DNA from: Candidatus Auribacterota bacterium
GTDB taxonomy: Bacteria; Auribacterota; JAFGBW01
Assembly: GCA_016932965.1 (NCBI GenBank)
Contig: JAFGBW010000265.1
Span: 1 to 19,078, forward strand
Direction of reading: 5' to 3'
Length of the DNA stretch: 19,078 bases
The notes under the pieces are model-generated. The model searched no databases, was not told the DNA's origin, and saw only the letters and a program-made list of their open reading frames with translations. The position numbers and the translations under genes are program-made. Within the stretch, counting starts at the first letter, position 1, and the number at the start of each line of letters is the position of its first letter. This document shows positions 1-8,289 of this stretch, one piece after another.

Positions 1-776
1 GGAATAAAAGGCAATCCGGTTTCTTTTGCGATTTTTTTGATTGTTTTGGCGGCAAAATCAGGATGGGTATTCATCCCGGTTCCGACTGCTGTTCCCCCCA
101 GGGCAAGCTCGTATAAACGGGGCAGACTGGAGTTGATTCTTTCCACTCCATATGTCAGTTGCTGGACATAACCTGAAAATTCCTGCCCTAATGTCAGGGG
201 AGTCGCATCCATCAGATGAGTGCGTCCTATCTTCAGGAAACCTCTAAACTCATTTTCCTTTTTATAAAAAGCATCCCGCAAACGCGTCAGCTCAGGCACG
301 AACCGTTTACAGATAACCCCTGCTGCGGCCATATGCATGGCCGAAGGAAATACGTCATTGGATGATTGCCCCATATTCACGTCATCATTGGGGTGAACCG
401 GAACTTTACTCCCCAATTGTCCTCCAGAAATCTCAATGGATCTATTGGCAATCACTTCGTTGACATTCATATTGGTCTGAGTTCCGCTCCCGGTCTGCCA
501 AAGAGATAAGGGAAAATGATCATCCAGCTTTTTTTGAAGTATTTCATGGCAGGCTTTGACGATTAGATCCGCCCTGACTTTGGGAAGCAGTCCTAATTCC
601 CGGTTCGTCAGGGCAGATGCCTTTTTGATCAATGCAAGCGCGTAAATCACTTCCATAGGCATGCGTTCCGTGCCGATCTTAAAATGATAAAGCGACCGCT
701 CCGTCTGGGCGCCGTAGTATTTTTCAGACGGCACCTTCATCTCGCCCATGCTGTCGGTTTCAATCCGGAAATTCAT
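1..776 (-). CDS. fumC: Class II fumarate hydratase, N-terminal part (cut by window edge)
   Basis: Encodes the first 258 residues of class II fumarase, the iron-independent enzyme that interconverts fumarate and L-malate in the TCA cycle in the cytoplasm. I translated it by hand from the minus strand; the frame is open to the window edge. Visible family motifs are the [13 protein letters not shown] block at about residues 95-107, the [14 protein letters not shown] block at 128-141, and [10 protein letters not shown] at 184-193. His187 there matches the family's catalytic-region histidine (E. coli FumC His188). The SxxMPxKxN signature lies in the missing C-terminal part. The ATG at 774-776 is preceded by AGGA at a suitable distance. 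The next gene is divergent, so the 258-bp gap likely holds both promoters. Aspartase is a relative, but motif spacing and the N-terminus fit FumC better. Confidence 0.95.
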   Translation of the reverse strand, partial: MNFRIETDSMGEMKVPSEKYYGAQTERSLYHFKIGTERMPMEVIYALALIKKASALTNRELGLLPKVRADLIVKACHEILQKKLDDHFPLSLWQTGSGTQTNMNVNEVIANRSIEISGGQLGSKVPVHPNDDVNMGQSSNDVFPSAMHMAAAGVICKRFVPELTRLRDAFYKKENEFRGFLKIGRTHLMDATPLTLGQEFSGYVQQLTYGVERINSSLPRLYELALGGTAVGTGMNTHPDFAAKTIKKIAKETGLPFI

Positions 777-821
777 GTTTCCTGTCACAAATTCATTTTT
801 GGTTTCATACCTGAAAACGTA

Positions 822-839
822 AACCGGACAAATCCGGTT
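822..839. promoter_or_regulatory. Inverted repeat upstream of fumC (possible operator or 5' UTR hairpin)
   Basis: Perfect 7-bp arms AACCGGA and TCCGGTT are separated by CAAA. The repeat sits about 45 bp before the fumC start, in the divergent region shared with the adenylyltransferase gene. No T-run follows on the minus strand, so it is not a typical terminator. A role as operator or leader hairpin is inference only. Confidence 0.4.
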
Positions 840-940
840 CGGTTATAAAGCATTACCATATTTTATCAGGATGCCTCAATTAAATTTAAAACCGGCATGC
901 CCTATTAATAACCACTACTCCCCATCCAATCAGAGATGGA

Positions 941-977
941 AACTATAGTTGATAATTAAATCGGACAATTATATTTT
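941..977 (+). promoter_or_regulatory. Possible sigma70 promoter for the ThiF/MoeB-like gene
   Basis: A -35-like TTGATA at 949-954 is followed after 17 bp by TATTTT at 972-977. A perfect 10-bp palindrome, AACTATAGTT (941-950), abuts the -35 box and could be an operator. The -10 box is a weak match, and the surrounding AT richness makes chance matches likely. Confidence 0.35.
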
Positions 978-1034
978 AATAAAACACCTGTAACCTATTT
1001 ATCCCCACCACGCTATAAACGGGAGCCGGAAAAC

Positions 1035-1793
1035 ATGCCTTCTTTTACTGACGAACAACTGGAACGCTATAAAAGGAACCTGCTCTTAAAGGAAATAGGA
1101 CCTTCAGGCCAGCGTCTGATCGCCAAGGCAAAAGTACTGGTCATCGGCTGCGGCGGACTGGGCTCTCCTATAGCCCTTTATCTGGCCGCTTCCGGAATCG
1201 GAACCCTGGGACTGGCTGACGGTGACAACGTGGAACTCTCCAATCTGCAGAGACAAATCATCCATACGACAAAAGACATAGGAAAAAATAAAGCCAGATC
1301 CGCCACAGACAAAATCAGTTCCTTGAATCCATTTGTTAAGACGATACCTTATCCTGAAATGATCACTGAAAAAAACGCCTCTTCCATCATTAAAGGATAC
1401 GATTTTGTCCTGGATGCCACTGATAATTTCGCATCCAAATTCCTGATCAATGATGCCTGCATTAAACAATTGATCCCTTTTTCCCATGCAGGGATTTCAG
1501 AATACAGCGGACAAACCATGACCGTTCTGCCGCAGCACTCCGCCTGCTACCGCTGCGTCTTTGGGGAAATCCCGCCTCCAGAGCCGCCCGCTCCGGCAGG
1601 CCCGCTTGGAGTCGTTCCGGGAATCTTAGGTTCTGTCCAGGCCGCAGAATGCCTGAAATTCATTTTGCACATCAACCCACTCCTCACCAATACACTTCTC
1701 ACTTTTGATATCAAAACCATGAATTTTAGAAAAATCCCCCTCACCCGGAATCCTTCATGCAAAACCTGCAAGGAATCAAATCACGCTGTATAA
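1035..1793 (+). CDS. ThiF/MoeB/HesA-family adenylyltransferase (E1-like)
   Basis: A 252-residue single-domain E1-like enzyme. This family uses ATP to adenylate the C-terminal glycine of a ubiquitin-like sulfur carrier (MoaD or ThiS type) for molybdopterin, thiamin or other sulfur-transfer pathways. Visible features are the N-terminal RYKRNLLL segment with the arginine finger, the nucleotide loop GCGGLGS (38-44), the DGDNVELSNLQRQ block (62-74), and DATDN with the catalytic-type Asp130. The zinc cysteines CYRC (171-174) and CKTC (242-245) are both present. The position that carries the persulfide-forming cysteine in ThiF is Pro in the PPAPAGPLGV stretch, so thiocarboxylation by its own cysteine looks excluded. 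No sulfur-carrier gene is nearby, so MoeB, ThiF or HesA identity stays open. GGGAG at 1021-1025 precedes the ATG. Confidence 0.88.
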   Translation: MPSFTDEQLERYKRNLLLKEIGPSGQRLIAKAKVLVIGCGGLGSPIALYLAASGIGTLGLADGDNVELSNLQRQIIHTTKDIGKNKARSATDKISSLNPFVKTIPYPEMITEKNASSIIKGYDFVLDATDNFASKFLINDACIKQLIPFSHAGISEYSGQTMTVLPQHSACYRCVFGEIPPPEPPAPAGPLGVVPGILGSVQAAECLKFILHINPLLTNTLLTFDIKTMNFRKIPLTRNPSCKTCKESNHAV

Positions 1794-1813
1794 CGGTTAT
1801 GGCATCCCTCATT

Positions 1814-2236
1814 TTATACACTTCGAATGGAGCCGGTCCCTGTTGATTGATGCTCTGAATGATAAACCCTTCCAAAAGGATCTTTAAACGCTATTTCATA
1901 ATGATGCTCTTTATCATCGTGATTTTGGGAGTCAGTCGCGCGAAAAATGAATTGTTTTTTCTGTTGGGGAGAGAGCTCATCTAAAACAGAACCAATCCAG
2001 ATATAACGCGAAGATGAATGATCGATCTTAAAATCAAACTCAGATGCCCGATTCCTGATCCGGAGGTTATTCTTTAAGGTAAAAATCCCCTGTACTTTTA
2101 TTCCGTCAGGACCTGAGGCATATTTTTTAATATCAAAATCAGAAACAGTAAAAGGATGGCCGGGTTTACGTTTTATAAACCCTCGTAAAACCATTCTCGC
2201 GGCAAACCCGATTAATTTTAACAGCACTTCACTCAT
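1814..2236 (-). CDS. Hypothetical protein, 140 aa, unrecognised family
   Basis: I do not recognise this family. The frame is open back to 2308, but I chose the ATG at 2234-2236 because AGGA lies just upstream with good spacing and the extra upstream residues look like non-coding translation. The protein starts with a short amphipathic or hydrophobic segment (MSEVLLKLIGFAARMVL), then a basic patch (KRKPGH). The body is polar and probably beta-rich, with a DPFGRVYHSEHQ stretch near the end. There is no signal peptide cleavage motif and no cysteine cluster. It lies about 110 bp downstream of the ABC-F gene on the same strand, so the two may share a transcript. It ends only 20 bp from the convergent adenylyltransferase gene. 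Confidence 0.55.
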   Translation of the reverse strand: MSEVLLKLIGFAARMVLRGFIKRKPGHPFTVSDFDIKKYASGPDGIKVQGIFTLKNNLRIRNRASEFDFKIDHSSSRYIWIGSVLDELSPQQKKQFIFRATDSQNHDDKEHHYEIAFKDPFGRVYHSEHQSTGTGSIRSV

Positions 2237-2345
2237 GAATATCCTGCGGACCGTTATCCTGCTCCCCCGTATCGCACAAAAGCCCCGATGGCTTCCCACA
2301 TTTTCCATCCATGATCATCTTCCTAATGAAAGGCAGCCGGGTCAA

Positions 2346-4196
2346 TTAAAAGCTTCTATCTGAAGAACCCATTTCAAATTGATCTTTTTCCTGCTCGTAT
2401 TGATCGGAGATGTCCTGCCACTCCTGGTAAAGCCGGTCTATTTCAATCTGCAGAAATCCCAGGCTCCTGGAAAAACTCACAATGGCCCCCTTGTCCTGTG
2501 TTTCCGTCGCCACCACTAATGCCTGTGAATCTTTTGCTTTCTGCACTTCCAGTTGAGTGATCTGATGTTCCAATTTCTCGATCTTTTTTTTATAGGGAGA
2601 TAAAACTTTTGAACGGGCTGCTATCTGTTCAGCACGGATCTTTTTCAGGTCTTTCCGGGTCATCTGTTTATCCGTTCCCTTTCCCGAAATAGGATCCACT
2701 GACTCTTTTTCCTCTTCCCAGCCCACGTCTTCAAGAAATTCCAGATACGTACCCGGAAAAACAAGCTGGGCATTTTTCTGAAATACAATCAGTCGGGTGG
2801 CAATCCTGTGAAGGATATGCTCATTATGCGTGACCATGATGACCGCACCGTCAAAATCCTCGACGGCTTCAATCAGAGCCTCAGTTGATTCCATGTCCAG
2901 ATGATGGGTCGGTTCATCCAATACTAACAGATTGGCAGGGGAGGCTAAGAGCTTGCCGATCAAAACACGGCACTTTTCTCCTCCTGACAATACCCTGATT
3001 TTTTTAAGGGCATCGTCCCCGGAAAACATCATGGCTCCGCAGATGTCCCGGATCACTTTTTTTTCCTTGCTTGGGCTGGACTGACCTATTTCCTCCTCCA
3101 CCGACAATTCGGAATTCAATTGGATGGTGTTGGCCTGTTCATAATGGGCCATTTTCATCATGGGATGCGGCTTGATGTTTCCCCGGACCGGAGACAACTG
3201 TCCGCTCAGAAGTTTAAGGAGCGTGGTTTTTCCTTTTCCATTCCTCCCAATGACGCAGATCCGGTCATTCTTCCCGACAATGAGATCCAGACCCTCAATT
3301 AAAAAAGGGGCATGCCTGGAATAAGAATAGGTCAGTCCATGTGCCTGAAAGAGGTATTTCGCCTCAAACGGGGCTAATTGAAAGGAAAAGGAAAGAGAAG
3401 AAATTTTATCCAGCTTCTGCAGAACCTGGCGTTTCTGAAGTGTTTTGATGCGGGACTGAACTAAATTGGCCTGCCTTGCCTTGGCACGGAACCGGGAAAT
3501 AAAGACTTCCATCTGTCTGCGTTTTCTTTCATCATTCTGTCTTCTTTTTTCATGGACTTCCTCTTCCAGGCTGATCTGGTCGTAGTAGGCTTTAGTGTCT
3601 CCTTGTACCTTTTTAATCTTCTTCCTGTGGATCCCCAAAATGTGCGTAGAAACATTGTCCATGAAATCCCGGTCATGGCTGACTACGATCATCTCACTTC
3701 TCCAGGATTTCAAAAAATCCGTAAGCCACCTGATGGAAACAATATCAAGAAAATTGGTGGGTTCATCCAGAAGAAGCAAATCAGGTTCAGAAACCAGCAC
3801 GCTGGCAAGATTGAGCCGAACCTGGAACCCGCCGGAAAATTCATCAGGCGGACGCATAAAATCCTTTTCAGAAAAGCCCAGTCCCAACAGGACTTTTTTG
3901 ACGGTCCATTCCTCTTCCTTCCTGTATTCAGGGAGCCCCTGGCACACTTCCTCCAAAATCGAGGATCGGGTGAACCGCAAATGCTGGCTCAGGTAACCGA
4001 TTCGATATCCCTTTGGGATGCTTAAAACCCCTTCATCATAGGTTTCTTCCCCCTTGATGATCTTAAGCAGCGTGGTCTTCCCGTGCCCGTTTCTGCCCAC
4101 CAGACCAATCCGCTCTCTGGAATTGATGCTGAAGGAGATCCGGTCGAATAAAATCCTTGTCACATAACGCTTAATCAGATTCTGAACGGTAATCAT
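2346..4196 (-). CDS. ABC-F family ATP-binding protein (Uup/YheS-like)
   Basis: A 616-residue soluble protein with two ABC ATPase domains and no membrane segment. This is the architecture of ABC-F proteins, which act on the ribosome in translation or antibiotic protection. Domain 1 has Walker A GRNGHGKT (34-41), signature FSGGFQVR (120-127) and Walker B LLLLDEP (140-146). A charged helical linker follows at about 200-270. Domain 2 has Walker A GRNGKGKT (317-324), signature LSGGEKCR (403-410) and Walker B LLVLDEP (423-429). The tail from about 510 to 610 is Lys/Glu-rich and likely coiled coil, as in Uup and YheS. The frame is open to 4436, but homology starts at MITVQNLIKRY, so I use the ATG at 4194-4196. 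No good Shine-Dalgarno site is seen there. The exact ABC-F subfamily and target are not determinable by eye. Confidence 0.92.
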   Translation of the reverse strand: MITVQNLIKRYVTRILFDRISFSINSRERIGLVGRNGHGKTTLLKIIKGEETYDEGVLSIPKGYRIGYLSQHLRFTRSSILEEVCQGLPEYRKEEEWTVKKVLLGLGFSEKDFMRPPDEFSGGFQVRLNLASVLVSEPDLLLLDEPTNFLDIVSIRWLTDFLKSWRSEMIVVSHDRDFMDNVSTHILGIHRKKIKKVQGDTKAYYDQISLEEEVHEKRRQNDERKRRQMEVFISRFRAKARQANLVQSRIKTLQKRQVLQKLDKISSLSFSFQLAPFEAKYLFQAHGLTYSYSRHAPFLIEGLDLIVGKNDRICVIGRNGKGKTTLLKLLSGQLSPVRGNIKPHPMMKMAHYEQANTIQLNSELSVEEEIGQSSPSKEKKVIRDICGAMMFSGDDALKKIRVLSGGEKCRVLIGKLLASPANLLVLDEPTHHLDMESTEALIEAVEDFDGAVIMVTHNEHILHRIATRLIVFQKNAQLVFPGTYLEFLEDVGWEEEKESVDPISGKGTDKQMTRKDLKKIRAEQIAARSKVLSPYKKKIEKLEHQITQLEVQKAKDSQALVVATETQDKGAIVSFSRSLGFLQIEIDRLYQEWQDISDQYEQEKDQFEMGSSDRSF

Positions 4197-4285
4197 GGTT
4201 GTGAATATACGGAAAAAGCTGAAGGAATGAAAAGTATTTCCGTTCAGCGCGGGAGGTCGTCCCGGGCGGAATACTTCTTTTGCTT

Positions 4286-4300
4286 CGGACATAGTGTCCG
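4286..4300. promoter_or_regulatory. Inverted repeat CGGACA-TAG-TGTCCG in a divergent promoter region
   Basis: Perfect 6-bp arms flank a 3-bp centre in the 239-bp region between the divergent ABC-F and ArsC-like genes. A second, weaker pair (CGGGA / TCCCG, 4250-4264) is close by, and an AT-rich stretch follows at 4330-4420. This could be an operator for either gene; no regulator gene is adjacent. A -10-like TATAAA at 4409-4414 precedes the ArsC-like gene without a good -35 box. Confidence 0.35.
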
Positions 4301-4435
4301 TGCCGTACAATCCCATCCATTCGAAACTCTTAACAAAAATAAAAAAAAGAATAAAAAAGTAAATGGCAATAATACAATAAATCGGATAGAAACGATGCTC
4401 AATAACAATATAAAAACGCGAGGAAGAATTGAACA

Positions 4436-4771
4436 ATGAGCTGGCAAATTTTCGGAACTAAAAAATGCCGGAATACCCAGAAAACAGAACGGTATTTCAA
4501 GGAACGCAGGATCCCTTATCAGTTTGTGAACCTCATGGAAAAAGCTATAAGTTATGGCGAGCTGGAAAAAATAATGAAAGCAGTCCCCCTGGAGGAACTC
4601 CTGGATAAACAAAGCAAAGAATATGAAAAATTGAACCTGAAATACATGCTCTTTGATCCATTTCAGACTCTGTTGGAATATCCGCTTCTTTTTAAAACCC
4701 CGATTGTCAGGATGGGAATGAATGCGAGTTGCGGTTATCAGCCACAAATTTGGGAGAAATGGAAAAAATAA
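4436..4771 (+). CDS. ArsC/Spx-family thioredoxin-fold protein
   Basis: A 111-residue protein of the ArsC/Spx/YffB family of small thioredoxin-fold proteins, which include glutaredoxin-type arsenate reductases and the regulator Spx. The N-terminus FGTKKCRNTQKTERYF puts a single cysteine, Cys11, at the position of the ArsC catalytic cysteine. TPIVR at 88-92 carries the conserved cis-proline region and the arginine. The C-terminal GYQPQIW block is common in uncharacterised 'ArsC family' proteins. The HNPxCSKS motif of true glutaredoxin-linked arsenate reductases is absent, and the site is not CxxC as in Spx, so arsenate reduction is not assured. No ars genes are nearby. AGGAAG lies about 9 bp before the ATG. 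It ends 10 bp from the convergent broken peptidase gene. Confidence 0.82.
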   Translation: MSWQIFGTKKCRNTQKTERYFKERRIPYQFVNLMEKAISYGELEKIMKAVPLEELLDKQSKEYEKLNLKYMLFDPFQTLLEYPLLFKTPIVRMGMNASCGYQPQIWEKWKK

Positions 4772-4781
4772 CAGAGAATGT

Positions 4782-5664
4782 TTAATCGATTTCCCTGATC
4801 ATCTGTACCAGACCTTTCACGACCTCAGCCATCGAGGCATAATCCAGTTTATCTAAAGTGTCCTCGAAGGTATGATAGTAGGGATAACGGTAAAAGGCCG
4901 TGTCCGTCACCATCAAAGCAGGATAATTCATCTGCCAGAATGAGGAATGATCCGACCATCCGATTCCGGTCAATAAAGATGGAAACGCCCCTCCTTCAGA
5001 GGAGATACTGGCGTATCTTTTTAAAATCCCGATGCATTTTTCTCCCTGCATTGTTTTGCATACAACAGGCTCCCCATGTCCTGGGTCCAGAAAAAGGGCG
5101 GTTCCTCATTGAAAAAAGCAACAAATCTCAAGGTAACGGCCAGGGATTTTCCGGCAAACATTTCTGCCAAAGCAAGCATCCCTGCCACGCCTGATGCATT
5201 ATCGTTTGCGCCAGGGCAGGCGTCTATTCCGACCGAATCATAGTGGGCGCCAATGACATAAATCCTTTCCGGATGAGCAGTCCCCTTTAATTCCCCTTCC
5301 ATGTTATACAACAGGACATCCTTCGGAACAGGTTCATGTTCGCATGATGAAAGCACACGGCTCACATAACCGTACTTCGCAGGCTGATAACCGAATTGCC
5401 TGAATTGATCTTCAATCCATACAACTGATTTATCTAGATTGTTGAGATTATAGATAATTCCTGGGGCCCATGTCTGAAGCTAAAATGCGGACCCTGTTTT
5501 TCAATGACGCAGCCAGTTGTTCCATTTCTTGCGTGTTCGAGGAAACATCTGCCACCTCTTTATTTAGGATAAGGCATCCTGGTCATCTTCCGGATCAGGA
5601 AACCAATACCGATGAACAATGCCTCAAAAATTATCGACAGTCGTATGACGGCCTTCCTATTCAT
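4782..5664 (-). pseudogene. Decayed M28-family metallopeptidase (several frameshifts plus an internal deletion)
   Basis: Reading the minus strand from the ATG at 5662-5664 (AGGA upstream) gives a 34-residue membrane-anchor-like start (MNRKAVIRLSIIF and on) ending in TAA at 5560-5562. A second frame then continues with VRILASDMGPRNY and stops near 5455. A third carries the M28 core: GAHYDSV (zinc His), PGANDNASGV (bridging Asp) and FNEEPP (catalytic Glu and zinc Glu), and stops at 5021. A fourth resumes with GIGWSDHSSFW and PYYHTFEDT (last zinc His) to the end. The joins line up with one family member, so this was one gene. Between the third and fourth parts, the usual stretch with the next zinc ligand (LEMIGY-type) and some 50 or more residues is missing. 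Three frame breaks plus a deletion argue for a pseudogene over sequencing error. Confidence 0.85.
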
Positions 5665-5745
5665 GACTCTTATTCCTGCATCCTAATTTTAACATGCCAT
5701 TATTAACCACTCATGAAAAAAATGCAAATAGTACGTCATCTCTGC

Positions 5746-5773
5746 TTGACTGAAGCATCTATTTGAATAGAAT
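5746..5773 (+). promoter_or_regulatory. Sigma70-type promoter for the AsmA-family gene
   Basis: TTGACT (5746-5751) and TAGAAT (5768-5773) each match the consensus at five of six positions and are 16 bp apart. Transcription would start near 5780, giving a leader of about 37 bp before the TTG start at 5817. This also argues against the upstream in-frame start codons at 5763 and 5772, which overlap or touch the -10 box. Confidence 0.65.
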
Positions 5774-5816
5774 GAATTCTTTCATTTTAGAAAAAATAAA
5801 GAAGGAGGAATTCACT

Positions 5817-8198
5817 TTGAAAAAATTATTGAAATTCGTCGTCATCCTTATCGTAGCACTGCTGGTCCTCGTTATCGGGGGATTGATAGCCGGCTATTTC
5901 TACGGAAAGAGCTATGTTCAGAAACCCGAATTCCGGACCATGGTTGTGGAACAGATCGAAAAAGCCACCAAAAGAAAGGCGGAATTCGGCGGAATCAATT
6001 TCTCCGTTCTTCCCCCTGCTTTGATCGTGGATCATGTTGCGTTAAAGAACAAGGAAGGCACAGCCAATTTCATCGCGCTGAATAAACTGGATGTGAAGAT
6101 CAATCCGTTGAAAGCGGAAATCTCCAAGATCATATTGAACGAACCTGAAATCAACGTCAAACAATTCAAAGACGGGTCCTTTAATTTTTCAGACATGCTG
6201 GCTCCGGCAGGGAAAGAGTCTCCTGAAGAATCCGAAGCCAAAGAGGAACCCCAGCCTGAGGAAAAACCCGCTGCCACCACAACCGCTGAACAATCACCTA
6301 CAACAATCCCGGTGGATTTCAACGTGGCCCTCATCCAAATCAGCAAGGCTAAACTTAAATTCACCAAAGAAGATGCCGATGGTGTGGAAAAATCCTTTGA
6401 TATTCCCAATTTCGACCTGGCGATAAAAAACATCTCCCTCAACCGGCCGGTTGAACTGGAGTTGGACACAACCATTGGAAAAGAAACCACCATCAATATC
6501 GGCGTGTCTGTGGGACCGGTCAAAACGATCCCTCCTGACATCGCCAAACTCAACCTCGGCTTGAACGGCAAAATCAAACTGGGATCATTTTCAGACCTCG
6601 AAGCATTCATTCCCAAAGAACAACTGGCTCAAATCCCTGTCTCCTCGGTGACATTAGGCTGGGAAGGAAAAGGCACTCTCGAGGAAGGATTCAATTTCAC
6701 CTTTAAAGTGTCCACGCCTCCCATTGCTGATAAGAATCAAATCCAGACAGATCTGGAAACCGGTCTTCAGGTATCGGTTTCGTCAGACGTGCTGCAGCAG
6801 ATCATGAATGGTAATATCCCGGAAGACATCCAATCCAAGATCACCGCCATTTTCAAAGGAAAACTGGATGTCAAGGCTGAGCTGGTTCCCAAGGAAACCC
6901 TGAATCTCGGTTTCCGCAATTTTGAACTGAATGTCAATGAAGATGTTCTGAAAATCGAGGATTTCAAATTCAATCACAAGGAAACGAACCTGGCTTTTAA
7001 CATGAACGTCAAAGGATTGAATCCCAACAAAGTCAATCCGGTCATCGACATGAAACTGACCGGTGATAAAATCGTCGTTCATGAATTATTGAAAGCCTTG
7101 CCGCAGGCACCGGCCGAATCAGCTTCTTCTTCAGCTGAACAAACACCGGAAACCTCTCCTGAAGAAAAACCTGCATCTGAATCCGCCGCCGCCTCAGAAC
7201 CGGTTGAACCGGATTTAAGGAACATCCCGTTTATCGACAAGATCACATTGGACTCAGAAGTGAACATCAAGGAAATTTACTATGAAAAGAACCTCGTTGA
7301 AAACCTCATCACCAAGGTTCATCTGGAAAAGGGACAGCTGACATTAAACCCCATGAGCATGAATCTCTTTGACGGAAGCATCAATGAGACAGCCGAGGCC
7401 AACCTGATCGCTTATCCCCTGACGTACAAGACCAGCTTCAAGATTGATCAGATGGACATCAACAAGGCCCAGCAGGCAAACGCCAAAGAAGCCAATTATT
7501 ACGGAAAACTCATTGTTTCAATGGACGCGGAGGGTACCGGAGTCACCACGCCGAATTTAAAGGCCAATTTATTCTGCAAGGGTGAGGTCCTGTTGAAAGA
7601 CGGAAAAAGCATCAGCAAGGACGGGAGCCTCCTGGACCAGGTTTATATTGCCCTGGATAATCCGGCCAATCCCATGAGCGTCCTCCTCATGAAAGCCATG
7701 CCGAAACTGGCTGCAAAAGTACAAAAAGCCAGGGCTGCAGCCGGCACAACCACAGAAACCGTGATCGAAGATTTTATCCTCACATTCAATATGGAAAAAG
7801 GCACCGTTTACCTGACCCGTTTTCAGGTAGGCACCCCGGATTATATCATGAAGGCAACAGGAACAGCCCAGCCTTTTGACAACCTGGTGGACATTAAAGC
7901 CCAGATGAATTTATCTGAAAAAGCCACCAATGAACTGACTGAAAATGAGGACATGTCAGACCGTCTTCCTTATGAAAACAATGGCTTGCTTATCCCGCTG
8001 GCTATTTCAGGCAACTGGACAACCGATGCCAAAACGCTGATAAAACCGGATTTTGAAACCATCGGGAAAAAACTGGTGTCCGGACAGGTCTCCGGTAAAG
8101 TCAAGGGTCTATTCAAAGGTAAAGGCGGCGATGAGAAAAAAGAAGGTGCAGGAGGATTATTAGGCGGAGGAAAACCCAAACTGGGGGGACTGTTCTAA
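5817..8198 (+). CDS. AsmA-family envelope protein, TTG start
   Basis: A 793-residue protein with one N-terminal membrane helix (about residues 6-29, LLKFVVILIVALLVLVIGG) followed by a long periplasmic region. AsmA-family proteins are related to bridge-like lipid-transfer proteins and affect outer-membrane assembly in Gram-negatives. The N-terminal region (RTMVVEQIEKATKRKAEFGG, then short beta repeats and ALNKLDVKINPL) and the later GNWTTDAKTLIKPDF block fit the family. The TTG start is chosen because AAGGAGG lies 8 bp upstream and a strong promoter precedes it. Two Pro/Glu/Ala/Ser-rich linkers (129-164 and 429-466) interrupt the beta-rich parts, and the tail is Gly/Lys-rich (KGLFKGKGGDEKKEG). 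It is a single-gene unit closed by a terminator. The family is assigned from pattern, without a profile search. Confidence 0.82.
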   Translation: MKKLLKFVVILIVALLVLVIGGLIAGYFYGKSYVQKPEFRTMVVEQIEKATKRKAEFGGINFSVLPPALIVDHVALKNKEGTANFIALNKLDVKINPLKAEISKIILNEPEINVKQFKDGSFNFSDMLAPAGKESPEESEAKEEPQPEEKPAATTTAEQSPTTIPVDFNVALIQISKAKLKFTKEDADGVEKSFDIPNFDLAIKNISLNRPVELELDTTIGKETTINIGVSVGPVKTIPPDIAKLNLGLNGKIKLGSFSDLEAFIPKEQLAQIPVSSVTLGWEGKGTLEEGFNFTFKVSTPPIADKNQIQTDLETGLQVSVSSDVLQQIMNGNIPEDIQSKITAIFKGKLDVKAELVPKETLNLGFRNFELNVNEDVLKIEDFKFNHKETNLAFNMNVKGLNPNKVNPVIDMKLTGDKIVVHELLKALPQAPAESASSSAEQTPETSPEEKPASESAAASEPVEPDLRNIPFIDKITLDSEVNIKEIYYEKNLVENLITKVHLEKGQLTLNPMSMNLFDGSINETAEANLIAYPLTYKTSFKIDQMDINKAQQANAKEANYYGKLIVSMDAEGTGVTTPNLKANLFCKGEVLLKDGKSISKDGSLLDQVYIALDNPANPMSVLLMKAMPKLAAKVQKARAAAGTTTETVIEDFILTFNMEKGTVYLTRFQVGTPDYIMKATGTAQPFDNLVDIKAQMNLSEKATNELTENEDMSDRLPYENNGLLIPLAISGNWTTDAKTLIKPDFETIGKKLVSGQVSGKVKGLFKGKGGDEKKEGAGGLLGGGKPKLGGLF

Positions 8199-8238
8199 CA
8201 ACAAGCTCTTTTATGCTGAACATCAACGGTTCTAGAAA

Positions 8239-8268
8239 CACCCTGCGGTCTCCCGCAGGGTGTTTTTT
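8239..8268 (+). terminator. Rho-independent terminator of the AsmA-family gene
   Basis: A perfect 10-bp stem, CACCCTGCGG with CCGCAGGGTG, and a TCTC loop are followed by TTTTTT. It lies 40 bp after the AsmA stop codon. The T-run ends only 21 bp before the ATG of the next gene on the same strand. Confidence 0.93.
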
Positions 8269-8289
8269 ATATGACCATAACATTTGAAT

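Noticed and set aside
3552-4025. 157-residue plus-strand frame, and an overlapping 133-residue one at 3595-3996
   Set aside because: Both lie opposite the well-supported ABC-F domain 1 coding region, have no ribosome site and no recognisable motif.
4197-4436. 80-codon N-terminal extension of the ABC-F frame
   Set aside because: The extension is an AT-rich intergenic translation with an accidental hydrophobic run; family similarity begins exactly at MITVQNLIKRY.
4244-4747. 167-residue minus-strand frame opposite the ArsC-like gene
   Set aside because: The plus strand has clear family motifs and a ribosome site; the minus-strand frame is a hydrophobic shadow.
5763-5816. Upstream start for the AsmA-like protein
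   Set aside because: It overlaps the -10 box of the likely promoter and lacks a ribosome site.
6032-6616. 194-residue minus-strand frame inside the AsmA-like gene
   Set aside because: It is Ser/Ala-rich shadow coding, opposite a gene with its own promoter, ribosome site and terminator.
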